Assembly: GCA_024639065.1 (NCBI GenBank)
Contig: JAHEJC010000013.1
Coordinates: 1 to 40,327 of the forward strand
Reading direction: 5' to 3'
Length of the DNA: 40,327 nucleotides
Source of the DNA: Lewinellaceae bacterium
GTDB lineage: Bacteria; Bacteroidota; Bacteroidia; Chitinophagales; Saprospiraceae
The notes under the pieces were generated by a model that did not search any database, had not been told where the DNA came from, and saw only the letters and a program-made list of their open reading frames with translations. Below, one piece after another: positions 24,365 through 34,020 of the stretch; the first letter of the stretch is position 1, and the number at the start of each line of letters is the position of its first letter. Position numbers and translations under genes: made by a program.

Positions 24365-24552
24365 CTAGTGCATCAAGAACGAAGTAATTACGGTATAAAA
24401 CGATGAAGATTTTTTCCAAGATCAAGGCGAAAAACGTAGGCATAGCCAAGATACGGCGAGGCTTTTCAACCTGCCTTTGCCGCAGGCAGGCGAAGATATT
24501 GGGAAAAAGATCGAGTTTTAAATGTAACTTTATTTTGTTCTTGATGCACTAG
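24365..24552. repeat. MITE-like palindromic element with 16-bp perfect terminal inverted repeats
   Basis: ctagtgcatcaagaac (24365-24380) versus gttcttgatgcactag (24537-24552); partial inward continuation of the palindrome (gttttaaa, ggaaaaa); internal hairpin cctgcc-tttgccgca-ggcagg (24470-24490); internal direct repeat ccaagat (24416-24422, 24446-24452); flanking ATA/ATA. Confidence 0.75.
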
Positions 24553-24673
24553 ATAATCTAAAGGATTAACGGAGGAATGCATTTCAATGTGTTCCTCTAT
24601 TTTTTTGGTATTTAGAGAAACTATCGATGGATTCCGGGTACCATGTAGCTTGAAACAAATTCTTTGGATGCTG

Positions 24674-25726
24674 TTATTCAGCTGCTTTATCGACTACCTT
24701 CATAAAGTCAATCAATCCATTAAAGTATGTTTTTTGGTCATCGTATTGTGAAAGATGACTTCCGTTTGGACAATAGAGATAATTACCATTGGGTAATTGC
24801 TTGGACATCCATTCCATATGGTTGGGATCCATAGAATCATATTTTGCCCCAATCACTAAAGTTGGTACAGTGATATCTTTCAATTCATCTTTGCGGTCCC
24901 AACCTTTAAGGGTGGCATCGCCGGTAATTCCAAATTCACTGTATCCCTGCATATATACATAGACATTGGGATTGAGGTGTTTGAATGTTCGATTGATGGA
25001 CTCGGGCCATTCGTCTAAAGGCATACGCAAAATATGCTCAGTATAGTGGTATTCAAAAAGCAGCTCATTATACCTGGGATTACTAAAATCGTTATTGGCT
25101 TCGATTTCCTTAATTTCAGAAAACACTTCAGCTGGCATTTGGGGACCTAAAACCTCTTGAGCATAGGCATTATATTCATCAATACTTGACATCATATTGG
25201 AAATTATCAAACCTTTAAGATGCTCCTGATATTTTAAAGCATATTCAATAGCTAGGATCCCACCCCAGGATTGGCCTAGTAGATAGAAGTTGGAGTTATC
25301 CAACCCCAATGCTTTCCTTACTTGCTCTACCTCCTCTACAAATCGCTCATTAGTCCATAAATCATTGTCATCCGGCTGATCACTATAATAAGAACCTAGC
25401 TGATCATAATATATATATTCGATGCCTTCCTGTGGGAAATAACCATCAAAGCATTCATACAGCTCATGGGTAGCCCCCGGACCTCCATGAAGCAGTAAGA
25501 GCTTCATCGTTGGATTGTTTCCAACCCGTTTCGTCCATACTTTAAATTCACCTTTTGGTGTAGTAATTGGTATCATTTTGATACCTCCTGTAAATTGATC
25601 ATCCCGATCGGAAAAATCCCAATAGGTGTTGGAATTATTTTCTTTTTCAGCAATTGGCGTTTGGTCACTCGAACAGCCTACAGAAATGAAAATAAAGGGG
25701 ATAAATAAGTATAATAATCGTTTCAT
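24674..25726 (-). CDS. Proline iminopeptidase-like alpha/beta hydrolase, lipoprotein
   Basis: 'MKLLLLHGGPGATHELYECF', 'FYLLGQSWGGILAIEYALKYQEHLKGLIISNM'; lipobox 'FISVGCSSD'. Start at internal ATG 25726 (MKRLLYLFIPF) gives the cleaner signal peptide than the 25756 start in the track. Confidence 0.88.
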   Translation of the reverse strand: MKRLLYLFIPFIFISVGCSSDQTPIAEKENNSNTYWDFSDRDDQFTGGIKMIPITTPKGEFKVWTKRVGNNPTMKLLLLHGGPGATHELYECFDGYFPQEGIEYIYYDQLGSYYSDQPDDNDLWTNERFVEEVEQVRKALGLDNSNFYLLGQSWGGILAIEYALKYQEHLKGLIISNMMSSIDEYNAYAQEVLGPQMPAEVFSEIKEIEANNDFSNPRYNELLFEYHYTEHILRMPLDEWPESINRTFKHLNPNVYVYMQGYSEFGITGDATLKGWDRKDELKDITVPTLVIGAKYDSMDPNHMEWMSKQLPNGNYLYCPNGSHLSQYDDQKTYFNGLIDFMKVVDKAAE

Positions 25727-26094
25727 GGTTATTAAGTTAGAATTTATTCTTCTCATTTAAAGAGATTCTGAACAAAATAAATTTCGATTGTTGTACAAAG
25801 ATCCTATTTTGTTTTAGCCTCATTCAAATATCTTAAGTAAAAAGCAAGCTAAAAAAAACGGTGTCAGGAGTCGTAGAACAGCCTTATCGAAATTGCGATA
25901 ATAGCCGGAAGAACTTTATCTTAGTGCCAAATGTTCTAATTGATGAAGAATAGTGAGCATCCTTCACCGAATTGTTTTCTGTTCTAAATCAGTTAGGATA
26001 TTAGTAGAAATAGAGTTTTACAACTTTAAATAAGGTTTTGAATAAGGTATGTTTAACAACCATTTATCTTGAAACCTTTTCAAAACTAGTCGTT

Positions 26095-27123
26095 ATGCAA
26101 GACCATAAAATCAAAGAGAGCTTAAAGAATTGGAAGTCAATTGTAATTAAATACCAGAAGCCCAATCAGAAAAAAGCAATTTCTCAAATATTGACTTCCT
26201 ACTTACCTTTTCTGGCATTATGGGTACTCATGTATTTTAGTACAAGTTGGTCCTATTTTATTACGCTTGGTTTAGCAGCCATAGCGGCTTTCTTTTTAGT
26301 CCGGATTTTTATTATTCAGCATGATTGTGGTCATCAATCCTTTTTTAAATCCAAAAAATTAAATAATGTAATTGGAGTGGTTTCCAGTTTTTTTAGTGCA
26401 ATTCCTTATAAATATTGGAGCCGAACGCATACAGAACATCATGCCCGAAATGGTCAACTGGAGCATAGGGGAATCGGAGATATTGATTTTCTGACCACCG
26501 AAGAATATGATCAATTATCTAAGTGGGGTAAGCTTAAATATCGATTTATGCGGAGTCCAATTATTCAATTTTTAGTGGTACCGGTGACTTATTTTGCCAT
26601 CATGTTAAGATTGCCCTTTATACGTTTGACTGGTTGGAATAAAATTCGATGGCATTATTTATTAAATAATCTAATGATTTTAGCGGTTTATGCCACTATG
26701 ATCTTGATGCTAGGCTGGAAAAAATTTATCATGGTCCATATTCCTGTATTACTACTTTTTTCCATAATTGCATTTTGGTTCTTTTATGTTCAACATCAAC
26801 ATGAGAATAATTACAAAGAAGTAGAGAGTAAATGGGACCATTTATTGGCCTCTATTCGTGGGAGTACGTTTTATAAACTGCCCAGATTGTTTCAGTGGTT
26901 AACCGGAAATATTGGTTTTCATCACATTCATCATCTGAATTCTCGCATTCCTAATTATAATCTGGCTCGATGTGCAAAAGAAAATCCTCAATTCAATAAG
27001 TTTGTTCCTACATTATCCTTTCGCCAGAGTTTAAAAACCATCCATCATAAACTTTGGGATGGGAAAACCCAACGAATGATAACCTTTAAGGAATATGCCA
27101 AATCTTTTAAGCGAAAGCAATAG
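26095..27123 (+). CDS. Membrane fatty acid desaturase
   Basis: Three His boxes 'HDCGHQ', 'HTEHH', 'HHIHH'; hydrophobic segments. ATG at 26095 (MQDHKIKES) preferred to TTG at 26038. Confidence 0.9.
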   Translation: MQDHKIKESLKNWKSIVIKYQKPNQKKAISQILTSYLPFLALWVLMYFSTSWSYFITLGLAAIAAFFLVRIFIIQHDCGHQSFFKSKKLNNVIGVVSSFFSAIPYKYWSRTHTEHHARNGQLEHRGIGDIDFLTTEEYDQLSKWGKLKYRFMRSPIIQFLVVPVTYFAIMLRLPFIRLTGWNKIRWHYLLNNLMILAVYATMILMLGWKKFIMVHIPVLLLFSIIAFWFFYVQHQHENNYKEVESKWDHLLASIRGSTFYKLPRLFQWLTGNIGFHHIHHLNSRIPNYNLARCAKENPQFNKFVPTLSFRQSLKTIHHKLWDGKTQRMITFKEYAKSFKRKQ

Positions 27124-27536
27124 GAACAATTATTAGAATACTCCTTCCTTTCTTCCCACTTCTTATCCAAAGAATTGATCTGGATATTATAATTAAGATT
27201 CATCCGCATAATGAGTACAATGAATATACTGATGTCAAATAATTATTATTGATCATATCATAAAAAATGTCCAACTGTTAAGGTTTCGATGAATATGGAA
27301 TTAATATTCCGCATTAGTGAAATGGCGTTAAGAATTGATTTACTATTGGCGTTAAGAAATCAAAACTGTCTGAAGACCTTAATGCGACTAAGGGAAAAGA
27401 ACAAAACCGAATAAGGCCTACGACACTTGGTAGGCAATGATTAAAAGGATATGCAGGCGCATTATAGGTTGAGTTTTTTGATTTTAGCGAATGGTAAATC
27501 AATTTAGCCAATTTCACTACAGCGGAGATTTTTTTG

Positions 27537-27567
27537 CTTACTTTTTTCATGGTTGGAAAAAAGTAAG
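27537..27567. repeat. Perfect 12-bp hairpin cttacttttttc-atggttg-gaaaaaagtaag, probably part of a degenerate interspersed repeat
   Basis: Arms 27537-27548 and 27556-27567 are exact reverse complements with a 7-nt loop. Confidence 0.7.
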
Positions 27568-27935
27568 TGCCCAGCCGGCATAAGGCGATCATAAGAGTTG
27601 TAAATACCAATCAATCATTTGTAAGATGCTTGAAGATAAGTTTCTCTCAATAGAGGAATTAGAACCTAATAGGTATTACTCCTTTGTTTACATTTTACCA
27701 TTTGTGCATTTTAAAAAAAGAAAAGCTTAAGTTTATTGATAGAAAGAATTCTCTAAACAAAAATCTATAATATTCACAAAAAAGTATCTAAGTATCCATT
27801 GTGCGGATGAACCATAATTAATTGGTTAGAGGATATACGATTATTATTTCCGATGAGAATTTGAAATACAATTGACCCGCCATACAGAATTAATCTTGAA
27901 TTGTTTATTTTGCACGGATCAATCATAAAATCGCT

Positions 27936-29963
27936 ATGAAACATTCAATTCTTTCAATTTCTATCTTATTGATCTTCTTTGCACACACGGTTGAATCACA
28001 ACTACGTCCGATGACGGTTGATGACGGGTTGAATATGGTTCAATTACGCGGTGCGAAAATAGCGCCCAACGGATCAAATATTGTTTTTACAAAATCTACT
28101 TTGGATTGGAAAAAGAACAAGCGTAAATCTACTCATCACCATATTCTTCCTGACGGATCGGATGAGTACAAATTTTTGGGAGGCGAGAATGACAGCGATA
28201 TTAGATTTTCGCCTGATGGGAAATACATTAGTTTTAAAAGGTCGGTAGATAAAAAATCTCAAATTCATTTTATGCGTGTGCATGGTGGAGAGGCACAACA
28301 ATTGACGAAACACGAAAACAGTGTGAGTAACTATCGATGGGCTCCAGATAGTAAATCAATTTATTTTACGGCGAATGAAGTATTAAGTAAGGATGCTCAA
28401 AAAGAAAAGAAAGATGGTTATGATCACGTGTTGGTGGATGAAGGGCCAAATGGACAGAGAAAGGCAGAATGGACGCACCTCTTCCATATTGCATTGGATT
28501 CTATGAAAGAAGAGTCGCTGCTTAAAAAAGATTTGCGAATTAATCAGTTTGAAATAAGACCAAATGGAGCTCAAATTGCTTACACCAGCCGGAAAGAGAA
28601 TCGTCGTAATCAATTAAACCAATCCGAAATATTTCTTTTCAATATAGCAGATTCAACCATTACCCAGCTTACGGACAATGCTGCTCCAGAGGGAAGTATA
28701 CAGTGGTCCCCGGATGGTAAGCTGATCAGTTTCATGGCTGCAGATAATCAAAACTGGGAACTAAAGAATAGCAAGCTATGGCTACTGGATGTTACTACAA
28801 AAAAAATACGATTAGCATCAGGTGAATTTCAGGGAAATATCAGAGGGTATTATTGGAGTAAGAATGGGGACCGAATCTATTTTAACGGCTTGCATAAGAC
28901 CGATACAAATATATATGATTTAAATATTCAAAGTGGGTTGGTCAGGAATTTAAGTAACAGGGTTGGAACCTGGAGGATATTGGACATGAATAAAGATCGC
29001 AGTATTTGTGTCCTGAGCTTTAGTGATTTTGATACACCTACTGATTTATTTTATACAGAATTGGCTTCTTTTAATCCGGTTAAACTTTCAAATCTTAACC
29101 CAACAATTGAAAAGGATTTGCAGCTTGCAGAAATGGAGGTAGTTCAATGGAAATCTTCAGACGGGTTGGATGTTGAAGGACTAGCCTATTTACCTGCAGG
29201 CTTTAAGGCAGATGCGACCGATCCGTTTTTATTACATATTCATGGTGGCCCTGCAGGCGTGTTTACCAATTCATTTAATTATCGATACCATGTTTGGGCA
29301 GGATTGGGTTATGTACAACTTGCACCTAATGTTCGGGGCAGCAGTGGGTATTCAGATGACTTGCTTAGAGGAAATATGAATGATATTGGAGGTGGAGATT
29401 ATGAAGACCTAATGAGCGGTGTTGATTTTTTGTTGGATAAAAAATATATGGATCCCAGTAAATTAGCGGTCAGAGGATGGAGTTATGGCGGTATTTTAGG
29501 AGGAACTACCGTTACCAAAACTTCCAGGTTTAAGTCAGCCTCATTAGGCGCGATGGTTTCTGATTGGACATCTGAATATGGTATCGGATTCAATTATGAT
29601 GTGCGATTATGGTATATTGGTGGAACCCCTTGGGAAAATGCTGAAGACTATAGAGACAAAAGTGCTTTGACCCATATAAAAAAGGTTAACACACCGGTTT
29701 TACTTATGCACGGCGAAAAAGATTTTACCGATACTGAAGCACAAAGCATGATGTTTTTTGCTGCTCTAAAAGACCAGGGAAAAGAAGTAAAATATATTAA
29801 ATTTCCGAGAGAGCCTCATGGATTTCGGGAACCTCGGCATATACGAACCAGAGATATTGAAGAAATTAAATGGGTGCAAAAATACACCATAGGGAAAGAA
29901 TGGACTCCTTGGGAAAGAGAAGAAGATAAGAAAAAGGATAAAAAAGAAGTTGATAAAACCTAA
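27936..29963 (+). CDS. S9 family peptidase (prolyl oligopeptidase / acylaminoacyl-peptidase type)
   Basis: 675 aa with signal peptide; TolB/WD40-like 'SDIRFSPDGKYISF', 'YRWAPDSKSIYF'; catalytic 'LAVRGWSYGGILGG', 'VLLMHGEKDFTD', 'EPHGF'. Confidence 0.94.
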   Translation: MKHSILSISILLIFFAHTVESQLRPMTVDDGLNMVQLRGAKIAPNGSNIVFTKSTLDWKKNKRKSTHHHILPDGSDEYKFLGGENDSDIRFSPDGKYISFKRSVDKKSQIHFMRVHGGEAQQLTKHENSVSNYRWAPDSKSIYFTANEVLSKDAQKEKKDGYDHVLVDEGPNGQRKAEWTHLFHIALDSMKEESLLKKDLRINQFEIRPNGAQIAYTSRKENRRNQLNQSEIFLFNIADSTITQLTDNAAPEGSIQWSPDGKLISFMAADNQNWELKNSKLWLLDVTTKKIRLASGEFQGNIRGYYWSKNGDRIYFNGLHKTDTNIYDLNIQSGLVRNLSNRVGTWRILDMNKDRSICVLSFSDFDTPTDLFYTELASFNPVKLSNLNPTIEKDLQLAEMEVVQWKSSDGLDVEGLAYLPAGFKADATDPFLLHIHGGPAGVFTNSFNYRYHVWAGLGYVQLAPNVRGSSGYSDDLLRGNMNDIGGGDYEDLMSGVDFLLDKKYMDPSKLAVRGWSYGGILGGTTVTKTSRFKSASLGAMVSDWTSEYGIGFNYDVRLWYIGGTPWENAEDYRDKSALTHIKKVNTPVLLMHGEKDFTDTEAQSMMFFAALKDQGKEVKYIKFPREPHGFREPRHIRTRDIEEIKWVQKYTIGKEWTPWEREEDKKKDKKEVDKT

Positions 29964-29981
29964 TAACTCCGGTAGCACATT

Positions 29982-31382
29982 TTGAGTATAAAAAAGAAAA
30001 AGTGGTACGAACGCATTCCACATCCGGTAGTCATGCTGTTCGGTATGATTGTTTTTGCAACCCTACTTAGTTATATACTGCCTGCTGGAAGCTTTGAACG
30101 GGTTCTTGCAGATGGAAGACAACGTGTGGTTCCTGGATCTTTCCAATATATTGATCAAAACCCGGTAAGTTTTAAAAACATGTTTGTGGCACTTCCACTT
30201 GGTTTTAAGACAGCTTCTGATATAATTTTTATCGTCTTAGCTAGTGGAATCATGTTTGGCATTCTGGAAAAATCCGGAATGATAGAAAACGCTATTGGAT
30301 CCCTGGTCAGAAAAATGGGCTTGGAACGCAGAATGCTATTGGTGGTTTTTATGACCTACCTATTCGGGATGTTAGGTGTGGCCGTTGGTTACGAAAATAA
30401 CATTGCCATGATACCTATTGCTGCGATTTTGGCTTTAGCAATTGGAGGCGATTTGATTGTTGCAGCTGGTATATCAGTGGCGGCTATAACCGTTGGGTTT
30501 GGATTATCTCCAATCAATCCATACACGGTCGGTACGGGACATACGATCGCGGAAATGCCTTTGTTCTCTGGAGCATTATATAGAAGTATCATGTGTTTTG
30601 GAGGCCTATCCATTTTGGCAGTTTTTAATGTCACCTACTTTAAACGACTCATCAAAAATCCTGAAAAGAGTTTAGGACTTGGATTGGATACCGAGGGATT
30701 TTCTTTGTCGAAGCCTGTTGAAGAATATGTGATGAGCCCTAATAATTGGAGCATATTGGCAATTTTTATTGGAGGGTTAAGTGTGATGCTATATGGTATT
30801 TTTGCCCACTCTTGGTACATAAATGATATTACAGCTGTCTTTTTAATGATAGCTATTGCGGCGGGCATAGCGTCTAGAATGAATGCCACCAGGATAAGCG
30901 AGATAGCGCTAAAATCGATTAGCGTAGTAGCACCAGGTGCCTTTATGGTAGGCTATGCAACCACCATTAAAGTGATTCTTGAGCTGGGCAATGTAAGTGA
31001 TACGATAGCTTTTAATTTGTCTAACATGCTTACGACTGTACCAATTTATGGATCGGCTATTTTAATGTCGATCTCTCAATGTGTAATGAATTTTATGATT
31101 CCATCGGGTAGTGGACAGGCATTGGCAACACTCCCGATTATGATTCCTGTGGGTGAGTTAGTAGGTCTTACCAGACAAACTTCTATATTAGCTTACCAGA
31201 TAGGAGATGGCGTAACTAATTTGATTAATCCTACTCTTGGAGGCTTAATCGCGATGTTGGCTTTATGCAGAGTGCCATTTGATCGATGGTTACGCTTTAT
31301 ATTTCCATTGATGTTAATTCTTTTGATTTTTTCTTGGCTGTTTTTGATAGGAGCGGTAGCCATGAATTGGGGACCGGTGTAG
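29982..31382 (+). CDS. YfcC-family / C4-dicarboxylate-carrier-like membrane transporter
   Basis: 466 aa, TTG start; 'IPHPVVMLFGMIVFATLLSYILPAGSFERV', 'GVAVGYENNIAMIPIAAILALAIGGD', 'GFGLSPINPYTVGTGHTIAEMPLFSG', 'PSGSGQALATLPIMIPVGELVGLTRQ'. Confidence 0.87.
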   Translation: MSIKKKKWYERIPHPVVMLFGMIVFATLLSYILPAGSFERVLADGRQRVVPGSFQYIDQNPVSFKNMFVALPLGFKTASDIIFIVLASGIMFGILEKSGMIENAIGSLVRKMGLERRMLLVVFMTYLFGMLGVAVGYENNIAMIPIAAILALAIGGDLIVAAGISVAAITVGFGLSPINPYTVGTGHTIAEMPLFSGALYRSIMCFGGLSILAVFNVTYFKRLIKNPEKSLGLGLDTEGFSLSKPVEEYVMSPNNWSILAIFIGGLSVMLYGIFAHSWYINDITAVFLMIAIAAGIASRMNATRISEIALKSISVVAPGAFMVGYATTIKVILELGNVSDTIAFNLSNMLTTVPIYGSAILMSISQCVMNFMIPSGSGQALATLPIMIPVGELVGLTRQTSILAYQIGDGVTNLINPTLGGLIAMLALCRVPFDRWLRFIFPLMLILLIFSWLFLIGAVAMNWGPV

Positions 31383-31400
31383 CCGGATTATAAATCCGGC
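31382..31400. repeat. Short hairpin gccggat-tataa-atccggc at the YfcC-like stop codon (possible attenuator/processing stem; no U-tract)
   Basis: 7-bp perfect arms 31382-31388 / 31394-31400, starting at the last base of the TAG stop. Confidence 0.5.
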
Positions 31401-31513
31401 AATGAAGGAATTAAAAATAAATAATTAAAACAAGCCGATTCAGGAAAAATGGTTGCAGGAAAAAAGAGAATATGGTATGTTTAATAATTCAAAAAATTTC
31501 GAGTAAGAAATAC

Positions 31514-32668
31514 ATGCGAGCTGAAGAAATTTTAGAGCACCTGGTATCTTTTCCGGTGTTTGGAGGTCAAAGTAATTTATCAATTGCTATGTGGATAGAA
31601 GAATATCTGGCCGAACAGGGATTGACATTTACCAATGTGCCAAACGAGGATGGAACCAAGCGTTCAATTCATTGTCGGATAGGTCCTGCTGTTGATGGAG
31701 GGGTGATTTTATCCGGGCACACGGATGTAGTGCCTGTGGAAGGTCAATCCTGGAGTCACGATCCATTTACTTTGACAGATGGGGGGGATGGTAAACTATA
31801 CGGAAGAGGGTCTTGCGATATGAAAGGTTTTATTGCATGTTGTCTCGCCGTCCTGCCAGATATGCTCAAGGCCAATCTAAAGAAACCGATCTATTTTGCC
31901 TTCTCATATGACGAGGAAGTAGGGTGCCTGGCAGGCGATGCTTTGGCTGCAAGTATTAATGATACTTATGCTGAAAAGCCCAAGTATGCAATTATCGGAG
32001 AACCTTCGATGTTACAACCGGTAGTTGGTCAGAAAGGGATCGTCGTCTATAAGACTACGTTAAATGGCTCCGCCGGTCACAGCAGTGGTATACGCAAAGA
32101 AGTGAGTGCCATTCACGAGGCAGCGAGACTTATATTATGGTTAGAGCGTAAAATGGATCGATTGATCGAATCCGGCCAAACCGATGACCGCTTCGTACCT
32201 AATCATACCTCTATTCATTGTGGTGTATTTAAACAGAGCGGTGCTGCTCATAATATCGTATCAGATCACGCCTGTTTTTTGTGGGATGTACGTGTAATCC
32301 CCAAAGATAATGCAGGGGACATCCTGCATGAATTTGAAGAACATTGCAGACAGGTTACCATATCCTGTCGGGAACGATTTCCAGATTTCCAGATCACTAC
32401 CGAATTGTATCATCCGAATGTTGTGGCATTGGACACCCCAGAACACTTATCAATTGTTCCATTTATAAAGGAACTTTCAGGGAGGAATGATTTGGGCGCT
32501 GTGTCGTATGCAGCCGAAGCCGGGCAGTTCGCAGAGGCAGGCTTTGAATCCGTGATTTGTGGACCGGGCGATATTGCTCAAGCGCATAGAGCCGATGAGT
32601 TTATCTCAAAAGAACAGTTGGATAAGGGTGTAGATATGATAAGACAATTAGTACGGAAACTATCGTGA
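31514..32668 (+). CDS. argE: M20 family deacetylase, acetylornithine deacetylase (ArgE)-like
   Basis: 'GGVILSGHTDVVPVEGQSWSHDPFTLTDGGDGKLYGRGSCDMKGFIACCLAVL', 'YDEEVGCLAGD', 'AIIGEPSMLQPVVGQKG', 'AEAGQFAEAGFESVICGPGDIAQAHRADEFI'. Start at internal ATG 31514 preferred over 31472. Confidence 0.88.
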   Translation: MRAEEILEHLVSFPVFGGQSNLSIAMWIEEYLAEQGLTFTNVPNEDGTKRSIHCRIGPAVDGGVILSGHTDVVPVEGQSWSHDPFTLTDGGDGKLYGRGSCDMKGFIACCLAVLPDMLKANLKKPIYFAFSYDEEVGCLAGDALAASINDTYAEKPKYAIIGEPSMLQPVVGQKGIVVYKTTLNGSAGHSSGIRKEVSAIHEAARLILWLERKMDRLIESGQTDDRFVPNHTSIHCGVFKQSGAAHNIVSDHACFLWDVRVIPKDNAGDILHEFEEHCRQVTISCRERFPDFQITTELYHPNVVALDTPEHLSIVPFIKELSGRNDLGAVSYAAEAGQFAEAGFESVICGPGDIAQAHRADEFISKEQLDKGVDMIRQLVRKLS

Positions 32669-33198
32669 AGTGCAGATGTCAAATCTTGATCATTATTGGG
32701 AAGACTGCACTACATTCACTACTACCAGTATAATATGTCCTTAATAAGTATAGAATCAGATATCTCAGCATGGTCATATATTTGGAAATCCAAATATGGA
32801 TTTCACGATCCGAAATAACATTAAGTAATTATTACCGTCGTCTGGGGTAGATCTTACCTGCTTTTATTAAGCTCGGATTATGCAACAGAAAAACTATTTT
32901 CTTCTATGGCAGCCTCCGCCCGGCAGGCATCTTGAAATCCCAACAAATAAGTCGTTTCACTACTGCTTTCGGGTCCACTATAAAATGGTAACTATGCCGA
33001 ACTCTTCAAACAGGTTTATTTTATTGAGCTTTCAACGCTCATTACGATTCCCTAATGCTAAGCGTAGGCAAGCTATAATCAAATTTTTGATACTACGTAA
33101 ATATAGTCGGTATTTGAATTTCATTTACTACAAAACACCTAAGATCTGTGATATATGTATATAGGTGTGATAAAGCATTTCTAATTAATGTTTTCTTG

Positions 33199-33314
33199 TT
33201 ACTTTTCCATTGCTGACAAGTAACCAAAAAGCTAGGCGGAATAATACCTGCTCACAGACCTGGCTCCCCTGCCCGACTGCGTCATTCAGGCGGGCACATC
33301 CCACTATTCCGCCT
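33199..33314. repeat. Degenerate interspersed repeat with nested inverted repeats
   Basis: ttactt...aagtaa (33199-33204/33218-33223); aggcggaata (33234-33243) versus tattccgcct (33305-33314), perfect 10 bp; internal gcccg...cgggc. No coding potential. Confidence 0.55.
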
Positions 33315-34020
33315 GGGCTCACCCGCACTCAGTGCTTGACTTACTTTAAATCCTTATGATATTCCTCATGAATTGATTATGAAAATTTCTGTTATAAACC
33401 ATGCACCAAAATTTAGAGCATTTATGTTAATTACAAAACTTAATAAGACTTGTGGGTATCGGGTTACCAAGACAGGAGAAAAATTGATAGCCAGAATCTT
33501 ATTTTTCTATAAATTGGAATTGAAAACTTGCTAAAAAAACAATTTTTTGAAAATGATAGTGTAGTATAAGTAGGATTAAACCTAATATGGTAAGATTACC
33601 ACTTTCGTTATATGCAAACTAGGATTTTTTTCGATAATGTTAACCCTTATTTACATCATGACATACCATAATACCACATCTTATATTAACCTTCCGCTTA
33701 AATATAACACAGGTCCGTGAGGGTCTCGAAGGCCCGGTTTTTAGCTAGATAAAAGCTAGTTGAAATGAAATTCATTTCCGATTATAATCTATTAAAGAAT
33801 AATGGCATTTCTAAAGAATTTCCTGTAAATTGTAACTGAGGTTATGATCTCCGGTCCAAGTACTGTTGAAGAGATACAGTGCCAGGGCGTCAGGACAAGC
33901 TTATAATAGCATTAATTCTGGTTTCAGAAGCGCCATCTCCTTTGAGACATGGCCTCATTTTATCATTCCACCCTCTTTCTCTATTTATAATCGGGTTATG
34001 TAGTTGACTATTAACTGATC

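Noticed and set aside
25884-25901. ttatcg-aaattg-cgataa hairpin
   Set aside because: Only 6 bp and AT-rich; expected by chance in an AT-rich intergenic region.
29766-30023. 85-aa minus-strand Phe-rich ORF
   Set aside because: Antisense of the Lys/Glu-rich S9 peptidase C-terminus; shadow ORF.
32880-33164. 94-aa plus-strand ORF in the large intergenic region
   Set aside because: No domain, basic/aromatic junk composition, overlaps repeat-like GC-rich palindromic sequence.
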